64,000 bases of DNA, from NCBI RefSeq assembly GCF_000949455.1, contig NZ_JXXK01000001.1, positions 62,001 to 126,000 of the forward strand. Direction: 5' to 3'. Shown here piece by piece: positions 34,081 to 42,706 of this stretch. Each line of letters opens with the position of its first letter. The stretch's first letter is position 1. Both the position numbers and the translations under genes were made by a program. This stretch comes from Ruthenibacterium lactatiformans (lineage in GTDB: Bacteria > Bacillota > Clostridia > Oscillospirales > Ruminococcaceae). The notes below the pieces were generated by a model. It saw only the letters and a program-made list of their open reading frames with translations, did no database searches and was not told the DNA's origin.

Positions 34081-36324
34081 ATGTTTAAACGAAAAAGCGT
34101 ATTGTATACCTGGTGTCTTTCCTATGGACTGCTGCTCTTGATGATGGTGGTCATGTGCATTATGCTGGGGCGCAATGCGCGAAACCAGCTCATCAGTGAA
34201 TATAAATCTATTACGCAGACGCTGCAAAAGCAGAGCAACAACGCGATCAATGATTATTTCGATGAACTGGAGCGCTGTGCGTATGAGATCAGCAACGATT
34301 ATCTGGTAAACGATTTTGTTTCTACGCCTGATCCAAGCGGCTCGAAATATTACAATTTGCAGCCCATTCAGCAGTCTCTTTCGGTATACGCGCTCCAGTC
34401 CGGCGGAGAGGTGAGCCGATATCTTTACATGGACAATATCGGCAGGACTCTTTCCAAAGATACAATTTACGGACTGTATGAATTTTACACCTCGTTAAGG
34501 CTGGAAGCCGCCATGTCTGCCGGGGATTTCACCACACTTTTGCAGGACTATCATTACAACGAGCTGTATGTGTTTGAAACAGGCGGAAAATCAGAAGCAT
34601 TGATGCTGACGAGCGTGCCCCTTGTGGGCGGAACGCCAAAAGGAACATTGGTACAAGTGATGAACCCCGAAACCATTGCGGGAATGATCCAGTCAAACTC
34701 CGCCGTTGAGGACAGTACGACAGTGCTGCTGGATTCGGACGGCTCATTGCTGAGCGCAACAGGTGATGCTGCGGTTGCGGAGCTGCTGGAAAACGCCGAC
34801 GTGTCTTCCGCGGAGGACTCGGAGATCACATTGGGCGGACAGCTCTACTGGATACAGCGCGAACGGCTCCCGAAAGCCGGGTGGCATCTTATCACGGTCG
34901 TACCGATGTCTTCCATCGGTGCAAAGTCAGATTGGATCATCCGCCGGGCACTCCCGGTCATGCTGGCTATGGTCTGCATGACAGCGGTGCTGTGTCTGTG
35001 TTTTTTGTATATCCAATACAAGCCGCTTAACCGGCTTCGCAAGGAACTTGCCGGCACAGCGGGCCACGCGCTGAGCGGAAATGAGTATGACCAGCTGTTG
35101 GCTGCGTTTACAGACGCAAAAAGCAGCAGAGATCAGATACAAATGCTGTGGGAGAACCAGAGGAACGAGCTGCGGCAGGAATTTGTGCAGTCCTGCATTG
35201 AAGGCGACGTTGTATATGATGAAAAGCATCTGCATCAGGTCCTGGAGCGTCTGGATGCCGGCTTCAGCGGCGATTGGTTCGGTGTGGTCCTGCTGGACGC
35301 CGGAGGCGGAGCGGAGACGCTGCTGGACAGCGGCAGTGAGCGTGAAGCGCTGGAGGATCTTTTGAACCATATGGCGCAGGGCGTCCGGGCTTATCTTCTG
35401 CCGCGCGGACGCCAGTGGAGCATACTTTTAAACGCGGCCACCGGCAGTGGGATCGAACAAACCGTGGCGGAGCTGGACGCTTTGCTGAAACGCGCGGCGC
35501 GGGAGGCGGGCGGGGATTTTCTGTGCGCCTTTTCAAAACCATGGCGGGATTTTAAAAACATCCATCTTGCTTATCTGGCGGCCAACGAAGCGCTGCGCGA
35601 ACAGCATGAAAAAGCCGCCGGTTGTCAGGAACAATGCGGGCCGACTCTGCAACCGGCGCAGGTGCCGCGGCTTTCCAGTGAGCAGGAAGAGCTTTTGATG
35701 CGCTACATCGCGGCAGGAAATGAAGAAGAAGCAGCTTCTGTTCTGCAGATGATCCTGCGGCACAATTGGGAAGAGCAGGAGCTCCCTGTCAGCATGTGCC
35801 GCTGTTTGGCGTATGACCTGTTGTGCGGTATTCTGCGCTGCCTGGGAACCATGCCCGAGGTGTGGGAGCAGCAGCGGGAGGCGCTGCGGGCGGACCTGCA
35901 TCTGCTGCGCCACGCAGGCACTCGGGATGAGATAGCACAGATGCTGATGGCGACGGTGCTTCGCTCATCCGCCGCCTGTGAGGGCTTTCACACTGTGGCG
36001 GGCGCAGCGCGGGAACAGCCGATGGAGCGCATCATGCAGTGTGTGAATGAGCATTACAGAGACCTGGATTTCAATGTATCCCGGGCCGCGGAATACCTGG
36101 GCATGAGCGTACCGTATCTTTCCAACCTGTTCAAACAGCAAACAGGGATCGGCCTTTTGAATTACATCAGCGGCCTGCGCGTCAAATATGCGAAGCAGTG
36201 TATTTTGGAACGGCACATTTCGGTCGCGCAAGCCGCGCATGAGGCCGGGTTCGAAAATATCAATACGTTTATCCGTATCTTCAAAAAATATGAGGGCACG
36301 ACGCCCGGAAGCATCAACAGCTGA
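34081..36324 (+). CDS. Membrane-anchored AraC-family regulator
   Basis: 747 residues. Membrane segments near 12-30 and about 296-318 frame an extracytoplasmic dCache-like sensor; a cytoplasmic region of about 300 residues follows, and the C-terminus has two AraC helix-turn-helix motifs (NVSRAAEYLGMSVPYLSNLF and a VAQAAHEAGFENINTFIRIF motif). Such one-component regulators control the Lpl-type sugar operon that lies just downstream here. ATG 34081 is 9 bases after GAGAGGG; ATG 34072 is in frame but abuts it. Confidence 0.88.
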   Translation: MFKRKSVLYTWCLSYGLLLLMMVVMCIMLGRNARNQLISEYKSITQTLQKQSNNAINDYFDELERCAYEISNDYLVNDFVSTPDPSGSKYYNLQPIQQSLSVYALQSGGEVSRYLYMDNIGRTLSKDTIYGLYEFYTSLRLEAAMSAGDFTTLLQDYHYNELYVFETGGKSEALMLTSVPLVGGTPKGTLVQVMNPETIAGMIQSNSAVEDSTTVLLDSDGSLLSATGDAAVAELLENADVSSAEDSEITLGGQLYWIQRERLPKAGWHLITVVPMSSIGAKSDWIIRRALPVMLAMVCMTAVLCLCFLYIQYKPLNRLRKELAGTAGHALSGNEYDQLLAAFTDAKSSRDQIQMLWENQRNELRQEFVQSCIEGDVVYDEKHLHQVLERLDAGFSGDWFGVVLLDAGGGAETLLDSGSEREALEDLLNHMAQGVRAYLLPRGRQWSILLNAATGSGIEQTVAELDALLKRAAREAGGDFLCAFSKPWRDFKNIHLAYLAANEALREQHEKAAGCQEQCGPTLQPAQVPRLSSEQEELLMRYIAAGNEEEAASVLQMILRHNWEEQELPVSMCRCLAYDLLCGILRCLGTMPEVWEQQREALRADLHLLRHAGTRDEIAQMLMATVLRSSAACEGFHTVAGAAREQPMERIMQCVNEHYRDLDFNVSRAAEYLGMSVPYLSNLFKQQTGIGLLNYISGLRVKYAKQCILERHISVAQAAHEAGFENINTFIRIFKKYEGTTPGSINS

Positions 36325-36342
36325 GCTTGAAATGTCGTCTCG

Positions 36343-36376
36343 GCGGGAAGGTTGACAAAACTTTCCCGCTTTTTTT
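36343..36376 (+). terminator. Terminator after the AraC regulator
   Basis: GCGGGAA pairs with TTCCCGC, followed by seven T. Confidence 0.85.
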
Positions 36377-36570
36377 GTGCGGTTTACAAATAGATTTGAA
36401 AAAAATAGTGATAGACAAAAAACTAGCGATGGCGAAAAACTGTAAATACAAAACAAAAATACATTGCATTAAAAACTAAAGATGGCAATTTTGACGAATG
36501 GTTGATAAACTGAAAGCGTTGAAACCCGGACGTTTCGGGATAATAAAATGGAGTGAAAAGAGGTACAAAC

Positions 36571-38147
36571 ATGAAGAAGAGCATTTCCGCATTTCTCGCA
36601 TGTGCAGTCATGGCGCTCTCGCTGGCAGGTTGCGGTGAAGGCGGCACGCCGGTTCCGTCATCCGGCAACGGACCAGATGGAGAGTTGCCCAACACTTCGG
36701 GGACGGCCACGTCCGTCACTTGGTGGATGGATCCATTGAATCTTTCGTCTAGCGTACTTTCAGGTTTCGACGAATCTTTAGGCTGGCAGAAATACGAGGA
36801 GAATTTGGGTGTAGATATTGTATGGCAGCAGCCTGCCAGCGGCCAGTCCGCCGAACAGTTCAATCTTATCATTGCCTCGCCTGACATGCCGGACATCATG
36901 TATTACAGCTGGTTGAACGCCTATCCGGGCGGTCCGGACGCCGCCATTGCGGATGGAAAGATCGTGGCGTTGAACGATTATATTGAGGAATATGCGCCGA
37001 ATTTTACAGCATATCTTGAGGCGCACCCGGACGTTGCAAAAGAAATCATGACCGACTCAGGCAATATTTATTGTTTCCCGGCTATATATACCTATACGAG
37101 CCAGGACAGCGGTGTGTGGCAGAACACTATCGAGCGTGAGCCCTATGATGAAACGTTTATTGGACTCATGCCACGCTGGCTCAGAGTTTTGCATCAGCAT
37201 TCGACATCACGCTGCCCGTTGTGGGCATGCCAGGCATGGGAAGCGATTTTGCGCTGCGCGAGGACGGCACAATTCAGTACGGCCCAGCCGAGGACGGCTA
37301 CGGCGAATATCTGACATTTATGCATAGACTGTATGAGGAAGGCTTGCTGGATCCGGATTTTATGGTGCAGGATGCCACCACGATGCACACAAAGATCGTC
37401 AACGGCGAGGTGGGGGCATGGGTCCAGATGATGCCCATCGGTATCGGAGGACTGCGCGGACAAGTTCTGGCGCTCGATCCTGATTCTGATTTCTATCCAA
37501 TTGGTGTGCTGAACCCCGTGAAGGAAGAAGGTCAGCAGCTGCGCTATCGTCAGGGAAACCTTGCCTATACGGCCTCCGGTGCCGCAATTACAACATCCTG
37601 TAAAGATATTGCCACGGCGTGCCGTGTGTTGGATTACGCTTGGAGCGATGAAGGCAATATGCTGCTTAACTGGGGCATCGAGGGCGAGTCGTATCAGATG
37701 GTGGACGGCTGGCCGGAACTGACGGAACAGATTCTTAATGATTCCCAGTACACGCCGTCCGAGGCTTTCTCCCGCTACCGGAACCTCAACGGTCCCTATC
37801 CGCAGGATCATACCCAGCGTCTCGTGCTCAAGCGCGACTACTCGCTGCCCGATGGCGCGGTAGACGAGAATATTGCGGCGCTGGATCTCTGGTCATCGAA
37901 TGCCAACGGTTCGGTGCGCGCAGGCCTGCCCTCTATTACGATGTTGACGGAGGAGGCCAGCGAATATGCCAACACCTACAATGAATTGTCCACCTATGTG
38001 GAGGAAATGTTCTCGAAATTCATCATGGGCACGGAACCGCTTTCAAACTTTGAGCAGTACCAGCAAACACTCAAGACCATGGGGCTCGACCGTGTGCTGG
38101 AACTGCAGGAAGGCGCACTGCAGCGCTATTATAACCGCACCGCATGA
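36571..38147 (+). pseudogene. Lpl-type sugar-binding lipoprotein gene, internal deletion and frameshift
   Basis: A lipoprotein signal (Cys21 in LSLAGC) and a normal N-lobe run in one frame to about 37170 (PYDETFIGLMPR), after which that frame is nonsense and stops near 37314. The rest of the binding protein continues in another frame from about 37173 (TLAQSFASAFDITLPVV) to 38147. Compared with family members, the segment that usually follows the N-lobe (a DWLDELG-like stretch of about 35 residues) is missing, so a deletion of roughly 100 bases with a frame change is inferred. Without it the downstream permeases lack a ligand receptor. Confidence 0.8.
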
Positions 38148-38234
38148 AGGGGCGGTGCCCAAAATGAACCGACATAAATCTATTCGAGCGGACTGCGCCC
38201 TGACGGCATGTCTGCCGACAGAAGGAGACTGATC

Positions 38235-39158
38235 ATGAATCGCACCCGTCACATATTGCGTGACCTGCGCCGCGATCTGGTGAAAAACCGCTGGATCTAT
38301 ATCATGGCAATCCCTGTGATTGCATTTTATATTCTGTTTTCCTATATTCCTATGGCCGGTGTACAGATCGCCTTCAAAGACTATAATTTCGGCGCAGGCA
38401 TTTGGGGTAGCCCATGGGCGGGCCTCGAGCATTTCATCGCATTTTTCAGCGGGCCTTACGCCTGGCGAACCATCCGGAATACCATGCTGCTCAGTCTGTA
38501 TACTATTCTTGTTACATTCCCGTTGCCTATCGTATTTGCACTGTTGCTCAACGAAGTGAAAAGCAAGCTATTCAAGCGTACCATACAGACGGTGAGCTAC
38601 TTGCCCCACTTCATTTCGCTGGTAGTTATTTGCGGCATTATCAAGGAATTTACTCAGAGCACCGGCCTCGTCAGCTCGTTGCTGGCAATGGTGGGAGTTC
38701 CAGCCGAGACAATGCTGCAGGATCCCGCCCGCTTCCGTTCCATATATGTTGTCAGTGATCTTTGGCAAACGCTGGGCTGGAACTCCATCATCTATCTGGC
38801 GGCGCTTTCCGGCGTTGACCCGACGCTGTACGACGCGGCCGCTGTGGACGGCGCTGGACGATTCCGCCGTGTGCTCCACGTGACGATTCCGGCTATTATG
38901 CCCACCATCATTATTATGTTCATTTTGCGTGTAGGTCAGTTCATGAGCGTGGGATACGACAAGATACTGCTTTTGTACAACAGCAGCATCTATGAGACGG
39001 CAGATGTGATTTCCACATTTGTGTATCGTAAGGGTGTCGTAGAGTCAAATTTCAGTTTCAGTGCGGCCGTGGGCCTGTTCAATTCGATTGTAAACTTTTT
39101 CCTCGTTGTAATTGTGAATAAAATCAGCGACAAGGTCAGTGAGACGAGCCTGTGGTGA
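38235..39158 (+). CDS. LplB-type sugar ABC permease
   Basis: 307 residues with six membrane segments, the SYIPMAGVQIAFKDYNF start typical of LplB/YtcN-like permeases of complex oligosaccharides, and the EAA loop LYDAAAVDGAGRFRRVLHVTIP. AAGGAGA precedes ATG 38235. Frame intact, unlike the genes on both sides. Confidence 0.9.
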   Translation: MNRTRHILRDLRRDLVKNRWIYIMAIPVIAFYILFSYIPMAGVQIAFKDYNFGAGIWGSPWAGLEHFIAFFSGPYAWRTIRNTMLLSLYTILVTFPLPIVFALLLNEVKSKLFKRTIQTVSYLPHFISLVVICGIIKEFTQSTGLVSSLLAMVGVPAETMLQDPARFRSIYVVSDLWQTLGWNSIIYLAALSGVDPTLYDAAAVDGAGRFRRVLHVTIPAIMPTIIIMFILRVGQFMSVGYDKILLLYNSSIYETADVISTFVYRKGVVESNFSFSAAVGLFNSIVNFFLVVIVNKISDKVSETSLW

Positions 39159-39182
39159 GAAGGAGAGGAGAAGAATGGTAGA

Positions 39183-39189
39183 AAAAAAG
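39183..39189 (+). other. A AAA AAG heptamer at the broken start of the second permease
   Basis: From ATG 39175 (AGGAGAGGAG upstream) translation reads Met-Val-Glu-Lys-Lys-Ala then TAG. The codons GAA AAA AAG contain the classic -1 slippery heptamer A AAA AAG. A -1 shift there continues as GLGAKVFDVCNHC into the long permease frame. A lost A in an 8-A run would look identical. Confidence 0.6.
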
Positions 39190-39212
39190 GCCTAGGTGCC
39201 AAGGTATTCGAT

Positions 39213-40058
39213 GTGTGCAATCACTGTCTTCTTGTGCTCATTGGAATTGTTTGCCTGTATCCTTTCCTGTATGTGGTGTTTGCCTCGTTCAGCAACCCGG
39301 CGCAGTTCATGAAACACGATTTTACGCTGCTATGGTGGCCCAAGGGCTTTTCACTAACAGCATACAGCCGTGTTTTCACAAATGATCTTCTAACAGGCTA
39401 TACCAATACGCTTATCTATGTGGTAGGAGGTACGGCCATCAGCATGCTTCTTACTTTCTTCGGAGCATATGTACTCTCGCGCAAAGGTTATATGCTTAAA
39501 AAACCGCTCACAATGTTCATCCTCTTCACAATGTATTTCAGCGGCGGCATCGTGCCATTTTATCTATGGATACAGGAACTCGGTTTTATCGACACGCGTT
39601 GGGCTATCCTTGTGCCGTTGGCACTGAACACATATAATATGATTGTGATGCGCACAGCATTCGCAAGTGTGCCCGAAAGTCTGATTGAAGCCGCGAAGTT
39701 GGACGGCGCGTCCGATATAACTTGTTTGTTCCGTATTATTATCCCGTTAAGTAAAGCGACGGTGGCGGTAATACTGCTGTTCTATGCAGTGGCACGCTGG
39801 AATGAATGGCTGCCCGCAGCTATGTTTCTTCGCAGTCGTGAATTATTCCCGCTACAGATATTTCTGCGGGAGATTCTGCTCACCAGCTCAGCAGAGTCCA
39901 TGGTCAATACGGGTGGCGACGCTTCAAGTATGCTGGCGTTGTCCGAAATGATAAAATATGCTACCATCGTTGTTTCTACTTTGCCTATTTTAGTAGTGTA
40001 TCCGTTCGTGCAAAAATATTTTGTTTCTGGCGTTATGGTTGGAGGCGTAAAAGAATAA
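39213..40058 (+). CDS. LplC/YtcP-type sugar ABC permease (start region frame-broken)
   Basis: 281 residues from a GTG at 39213, but the frame is open upstream to the slippery heptamer, and the natural start is probably ATG 39175 in the other frame. Six membrane segments are complete (first: LLVLIGIVCLYPFLYVVFASF), with the EAA loop LIEAAKLDGASDITCLFRIIIPL. Ribosome binding before 39213 is poor. The stop overlaps the next ATG by one base (TAATG). Either frameshifting, slippage, or an inefficient internal start is needed for expression. Confidence 0.75.
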   Translation: MCNHCLLVLIGIVCLYPFLYVVFASFSNPAQFMKHDFTLLWWPKGFSLTAYSRVFTNDLLTGYTNTLIYVVGGTAISMLLTFFGAYVLSRKGYMLKKPLTMFILFTMYFSGGIVPFYLWIQELGFIDTRWAILVPLALNTYNMIVMRTAFASVPESLIEAAKLDGASDITCLFRIIIPLSKATVAVILLFYAVARWNEWLPAAMFLRSRELFPLQIFLREILLTSSAESMVNTGGDASSMLALSEMIKYATIVVSTLPILVVYPFVQKYFVSGVMVGGVKE

Positions 40059-41347
40059 TGGAATACTATTTTCGCAAAAAAGACGATTTGCCCAGCATCC
40101 CGGAACTTCCGGACCCCTTTGAAAAACCGGACGGAAGCCGTGTGATGGTGCCCGAGGAATGGCCTGCGCAGCGGGAATATCTCAAAGAAATGCTTGCCCA
40201 TTACCTGTACGGACATATGCCTAAAGATTCCGGCGTAACAAAAGGCGAGGTCGTTTTCTCGCGTCCTGTCTACAACGGAAAGGCCGTGGCTGAAACAATA
40301 AAGCTCACGGCAGGACGGAAGGGCGAGGTCGTGTTTTATGCAGACCTGATCCGGCCGGTGAAAGAAGGCAAGGTCCCTGTTTTCACTTGGAATCAATTTA
40401 CTGGAACCCATGGTTCTCCGGCAGAAGAGGAGATCGTCTGCCGCAGAGGCTATGCCATTATGGAATTCGACAAGGAACAGCTCGCTCCGGACAACGGAGA
40501 CGCCATTAACGGTGTTGTGGCGAAGGCTTTCCCGGAGTGCGACTGGGGCGCCATTGCCATGTGGGCCTGGGGACACAGCCGCCTGGTGGATTATCTGTTC
40601 ACAACAGACTGGGCGGATACCGATAAGATCATCGCCACAGGACATTCCCGCGGCGGCAAGGTAGCGCTGTGCGCTGCAATTTACGACGAGCGCATCGCGC
40701 TGTGCGCACCCAACGGCTCCGGCTGCGGCGGGGCGGGCTGCTTCCGCTTTTTGGGCGGACGCTACGGCGAAGGCATTGGTCTGTGCGAAACGGCCGGCAG
40801 CATCAATGACATGCTGGGATACTGGTGGACGGACGCCTTTGGAGAATTCGGTGCGCGGCAAAAGCGCTATACGCGTTCCAATTTCCCGGTGGCCAAAAAT
40901 CAGATGGAGTTTATGGCGAACTTTTCTCTGGACAAACTGGGAACACTGCAAGACGAGGACCGCCTGCCCTTTGATATGCACTTCGCAAAGGCGTTGATTG
41001 CGCCGCGCGCACTGATCACAACGGACGGCTTGGGCGATGTTTGGGCTAACACGTTCGGCACCCAGGTCACCTGGCGTGCCGCGCAGGAAGTGTTTGATTT
41101 TTTGGGTGTCCCCGAAAAAAATGCTCTGCATTTCCGAGAAGGAAAACACGAATTTCAGGCGGCGGATTGGATCGCCATTGTGGATTTCTGTGATGAGATG
41201 TTCTTCGGAAAGACGTCTGCGAACAATATCGTCAGCTTCCGGCCTGTGCAGCAGGCGGGAACGCCTATGGACGTCATGATGGAGCGCATGGACTGGAGAA
41301 AAACAGAGCTGCACTATACGTGGTCGAATCCCCTGGAAGATATGTAA
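40058..41347 (+). CDS. Second glucuronoyl-esterase-like (CE15-type) hydrolase
   Basis: 429 residues, no signal peptide. Nucleophile elbow ATGHSRGGKVALC with Ser197, PNGSGCGGAG after it, DRLPFDMHFAKALIAPRAL, and a probable catalytic His in REGKHEFQAADW near 365. More CE15-like than the protein at 16134, including the FTWNQFTG and WAWGHSRLVDYL stretches. It is translationally coupled to the second permease, so its substrate is probably an oligosaccharide imported by this operon. Confidence 0.72.
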   Translation: MEYYFRKKDDLPSIPELPDPFEKPDGSRVMVPEEWPAQREYLKEMLAHYLYGHMPKDSGVTKGEVVFSRPVYNGKAVAETIKLTAGRKGEVVFYADLIRPVKEGKVPVFTWNQFTGTHGSPAEEEIVCRRGYAIMEFDKEQLAPDNGDAINGVVAKAFPECDWGAIAMWAWGHSRLVDYLFTTDWADTDKIIATGHSRGGKVALCAAIYDERIALCAPNGSGCGGAGCFRFLGGRYGEGIGLCETAGSINDMLGYWWTDAFGEFGARQKRYTRSNFPVAKNQMEFMANFSLDKLGTLQDEDRLPFDMHFAKALIAPRALITTDGLGDVWANTFGTQVTWRAAQEVFDFLGVPEKNALHFREGKHEFQAADWIAIVDFCDEMFFGKTSANNIVSFRPVQQAGTPMDVMMERMDWRKTELHYTWSNPLEDM

Positions 41348-41383
41348 AACACACCGCCGGCGAGATTCGGCAGACGTATATAA

Positions 41384-41422
41384 CAGAACGGAAAGCTGTT
41401 TTAAAGGCAGCTTTCCGTTCTG
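41384..41422. terminator. Terminator at the right end of the element cargo
   Basis: CAGAACGGAAAGCTG pairs perfectly with CAGCTTTCCGTTCTG around a 9-base loop; only a short T-run follows. The remaining 200 bases to the right border hold no recognisable gene. Confidence 0.75.
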
Positions 41423-41618
41423 CTCATTTTCTTTAGAAAATACGTACAAAAGGGTCCCGTATTCTGTGCATGTTCTGTCCGCAAAGTACCGCGTGCAGCA
41501 TGAAAACGAAGCCGCGAACCTGCTTTTGGGCGAACGCAATGCTTGTTTTGCCGAAAAAGTCGAATTTTAAACATTTGCAATGTATTCTGCAATAATTAAA
41601 TATGACGTTATATATTCT

Positions 41619-41930
41619 TCATGAAAAAGTGTGTTTATGTACCGCGCCGTGCGGCGGGGTAGCATCCACTACCGAAAATTTCCGCGCGCCGCAGATGACA
41701 CCGTCCAAAGAGTCCGGATCGCTGGAGCAGTGGATGAGCTCCACAGTCTCGCCCTGTTCCTCAAGATGGGCCGCGATGCGCCGCAGCAGGGTAGATTTGC
41801 CGCAGCCTGGGCCGGCCTTCAAAAGGGCCGAGGTCTGTGTTTCCGCATCTTTTACAACTTGTGTGTAATAACTAGAAAAACCGGTGGGGGAAAGCGCTCC
41901 CAAAAAGAAATCCAATTCCTGCTGTTGCAT
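41619..41930 (-). pseudogene. P-loop ATPase gene, 5' part (interrupted by the element)
   Basis: Codes the first 94 residues of the ATPase whose remainder is at 2646-3437. The Walker A motif GPGCGKST is at residues 40-47 and a conserved IHCSSDPDSLDGVI follows. After Pro-Pro-His (41651-41649) the frame enters the element arm and ends 9 codons later at 41619. ATG 41930 is 9 bases after AAAGGGG. Upstream on the same strand lies the uracil-DNA glycosylase gene. Confidence 0.85.
41624..41676. other. Right attachment junction of the 38-kb element
   Basis: Element arm 41624-41649 (AAAAAGTGTGTTTATG then TACCGCGCCG), central TG 41650-41651, chromosomal half-site beyond. Core TGCGGCG 41650-41656 repeats 3436-3442. 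Joined to the left arm it gives a 54-base attP-like site with GCGCCG-TG-CGGCGC at its centre. Confidence 0.85.
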
Positions 41931-42030
41931 ATGCATACACCCCTTTAGTCCATAGTATGTAAATGCTGGGATTTTGACACAAAAACCCGCTGTTTTACAG
42001 CGGGTTTGCAGGATAATGCCTGCGCTTCGG

Positions 42031-42600
42031 TCAATCATAAGTGTGGGTGCACACGGCTTCGATTTTTTCGCGGATGGCGACATAGTCTGCGAAGCTCAGC
42101 GGCTTGTTGCCCGGGCTTCGGAGCAGCGCGGCGGGATGGAGTGTGGCGGTGAAGTAAACGCCGTTCTTTTCCACCCACTGGCCGTGCTCTTTCATGACGC
42201 TGTAATCCGGACGGATGATGCGCTGCGCGGCGATACGCCCCAGGCAGACGACGATTTTCGGCTTGATCAGCCGGAACTGCTCGCGCAGATAGGGGATGCA
42301 TGCGTCCCATTCATTGGGCAGAGGGTCCCGGTTTTCAGGCGGGCGGCACTTGACGATGTTTGTGATGAACACATTTTTTTCGCGGTCCAGGTGAATCGCT
42401 TTCAGGTATTGGTCCAGCAGCTGGCCGCTGCGTCCCACAAAGGGAAGGCCCTGCTCGTCCTCGTTGCGTCCCGGCGCCTCGCCGATGAACAGAACTTCGG
42501 CGTTGGGGTTTCCCGTGCCGAACACGACGTGGGTGCGGGTGCAGCACAGATCGCACTTTTCGCACACAAGGCAGGTTTGCTTTAATTGCTCAAAATCCAT
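42031..42600 (-). CDS. Family 4 (iron-sulfur) uracil-DNA glycosylase
   Basis: 189 residues. Removes uracil from DNA. Cluster cysteines are visible as Cys10/Cys13 or nearby in TCLVCEKCDLC, plus NIVKCRPP and WDACIPYL; the catalytic and binding motifs are GEAPGRNEDEQGLPFVGRSG and TLHPAALLR. AAAGGTG precedes ATG 42600. Its own extended -10 promoter diverges from the pduL promoter. The ATPase fragment lies downstream on the same strand. Confidence 0.92.
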   Translation of the reverse strand: MDFEQLKQTCLVCEKCDLCCTRTHVVFGTGNPNAEVLFIGEAPGRNEDEQGLPFVGRSGQLLDQYLKAIHLDREKNVFITNIVKCRPPENRDPLPNEWDACIPYLREQFRLIKPKIVVCLGRIAAQRIIRPDYSVMKEHGQWVEKNGVYFTATLHPAALLRSPGNKPLSFADYVAIREKIEAVCTHTYD

Positions 42601-42632
42601 TTTTAATCACCTTTTATTGCTTTATTCTTTTA

Positions 42633-42678
42633 ATTATAGCACATACCCCTTGCGGTTTTAAATGCGGATTGCTAAAAT
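42633..42678. promoter_or_regulatory. Divergent promoters for uracil-DNA glycosylase and pduL
   Basis: Minus strand: TGCTATAAT (extended -10; TATAAT at 42638-42633). Plus strand: TTGCGG (42650-42655), 17-base spacer, TAAAAT (42673-42678). Confidence 0.65.
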
Positions 42679-42706
42679 AGTATTGTACCTGGAAGGAGGA
42701 CTTATA

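Larger units (their letters stand above)
3438..41649. mobile_element. 38.2-kb integrated element, serine-integrase type
   Basis: Seen directly: a gene split into two same-strand fragments whose junction regains one frame; a 7-base direct repeat TGCGGCG at the two borders; 26-base imperfect inverted arms (24/26) just inside each border. Known: large serine integrases use an attP of about 50 bases with two inverted half-sites around a central dinucleotide and leave hybrid attL and attR sites. Inferred: a circle of about 38.2 kb integrated into the ATPase gene. Cargo is potassium uptake, sugar uptake, catabolic and redox genes plus one large serine recombinase (30010-31566). No relaxase, type IV secretion, replication, capsid or terminase gene is recognisable, so transfer would need help, or this is a domesticated island. 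Confidence 0.8.

Noticed and set aside
36343..36570. TTGACG near 36491 as a promoter of the Lpl-type operon
   Set aside because: No acceptable -10 hexamer at the right distance; an activator-dependent promoter is possible but cannot be placed.
39782..41539. 585-codon minus-strand ORF over the second esterase
   Set aside because: Antisense shadow of the permease and esterase genes with no domain pattern of its own.
3438..41649. Inversion or duplication as the cause of the split ATPase gene
   Set aside because: Both fragments are on the same strand, in the original order, non-overlapping, and rejoin in frame; an insertion explains this with one event.
3438..41649. Prophage or conjugative element
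   Set aside because: No capsid, tail, terminase, relaxase, coupling-protein or secretion genes are recognisable in the 38 kb.
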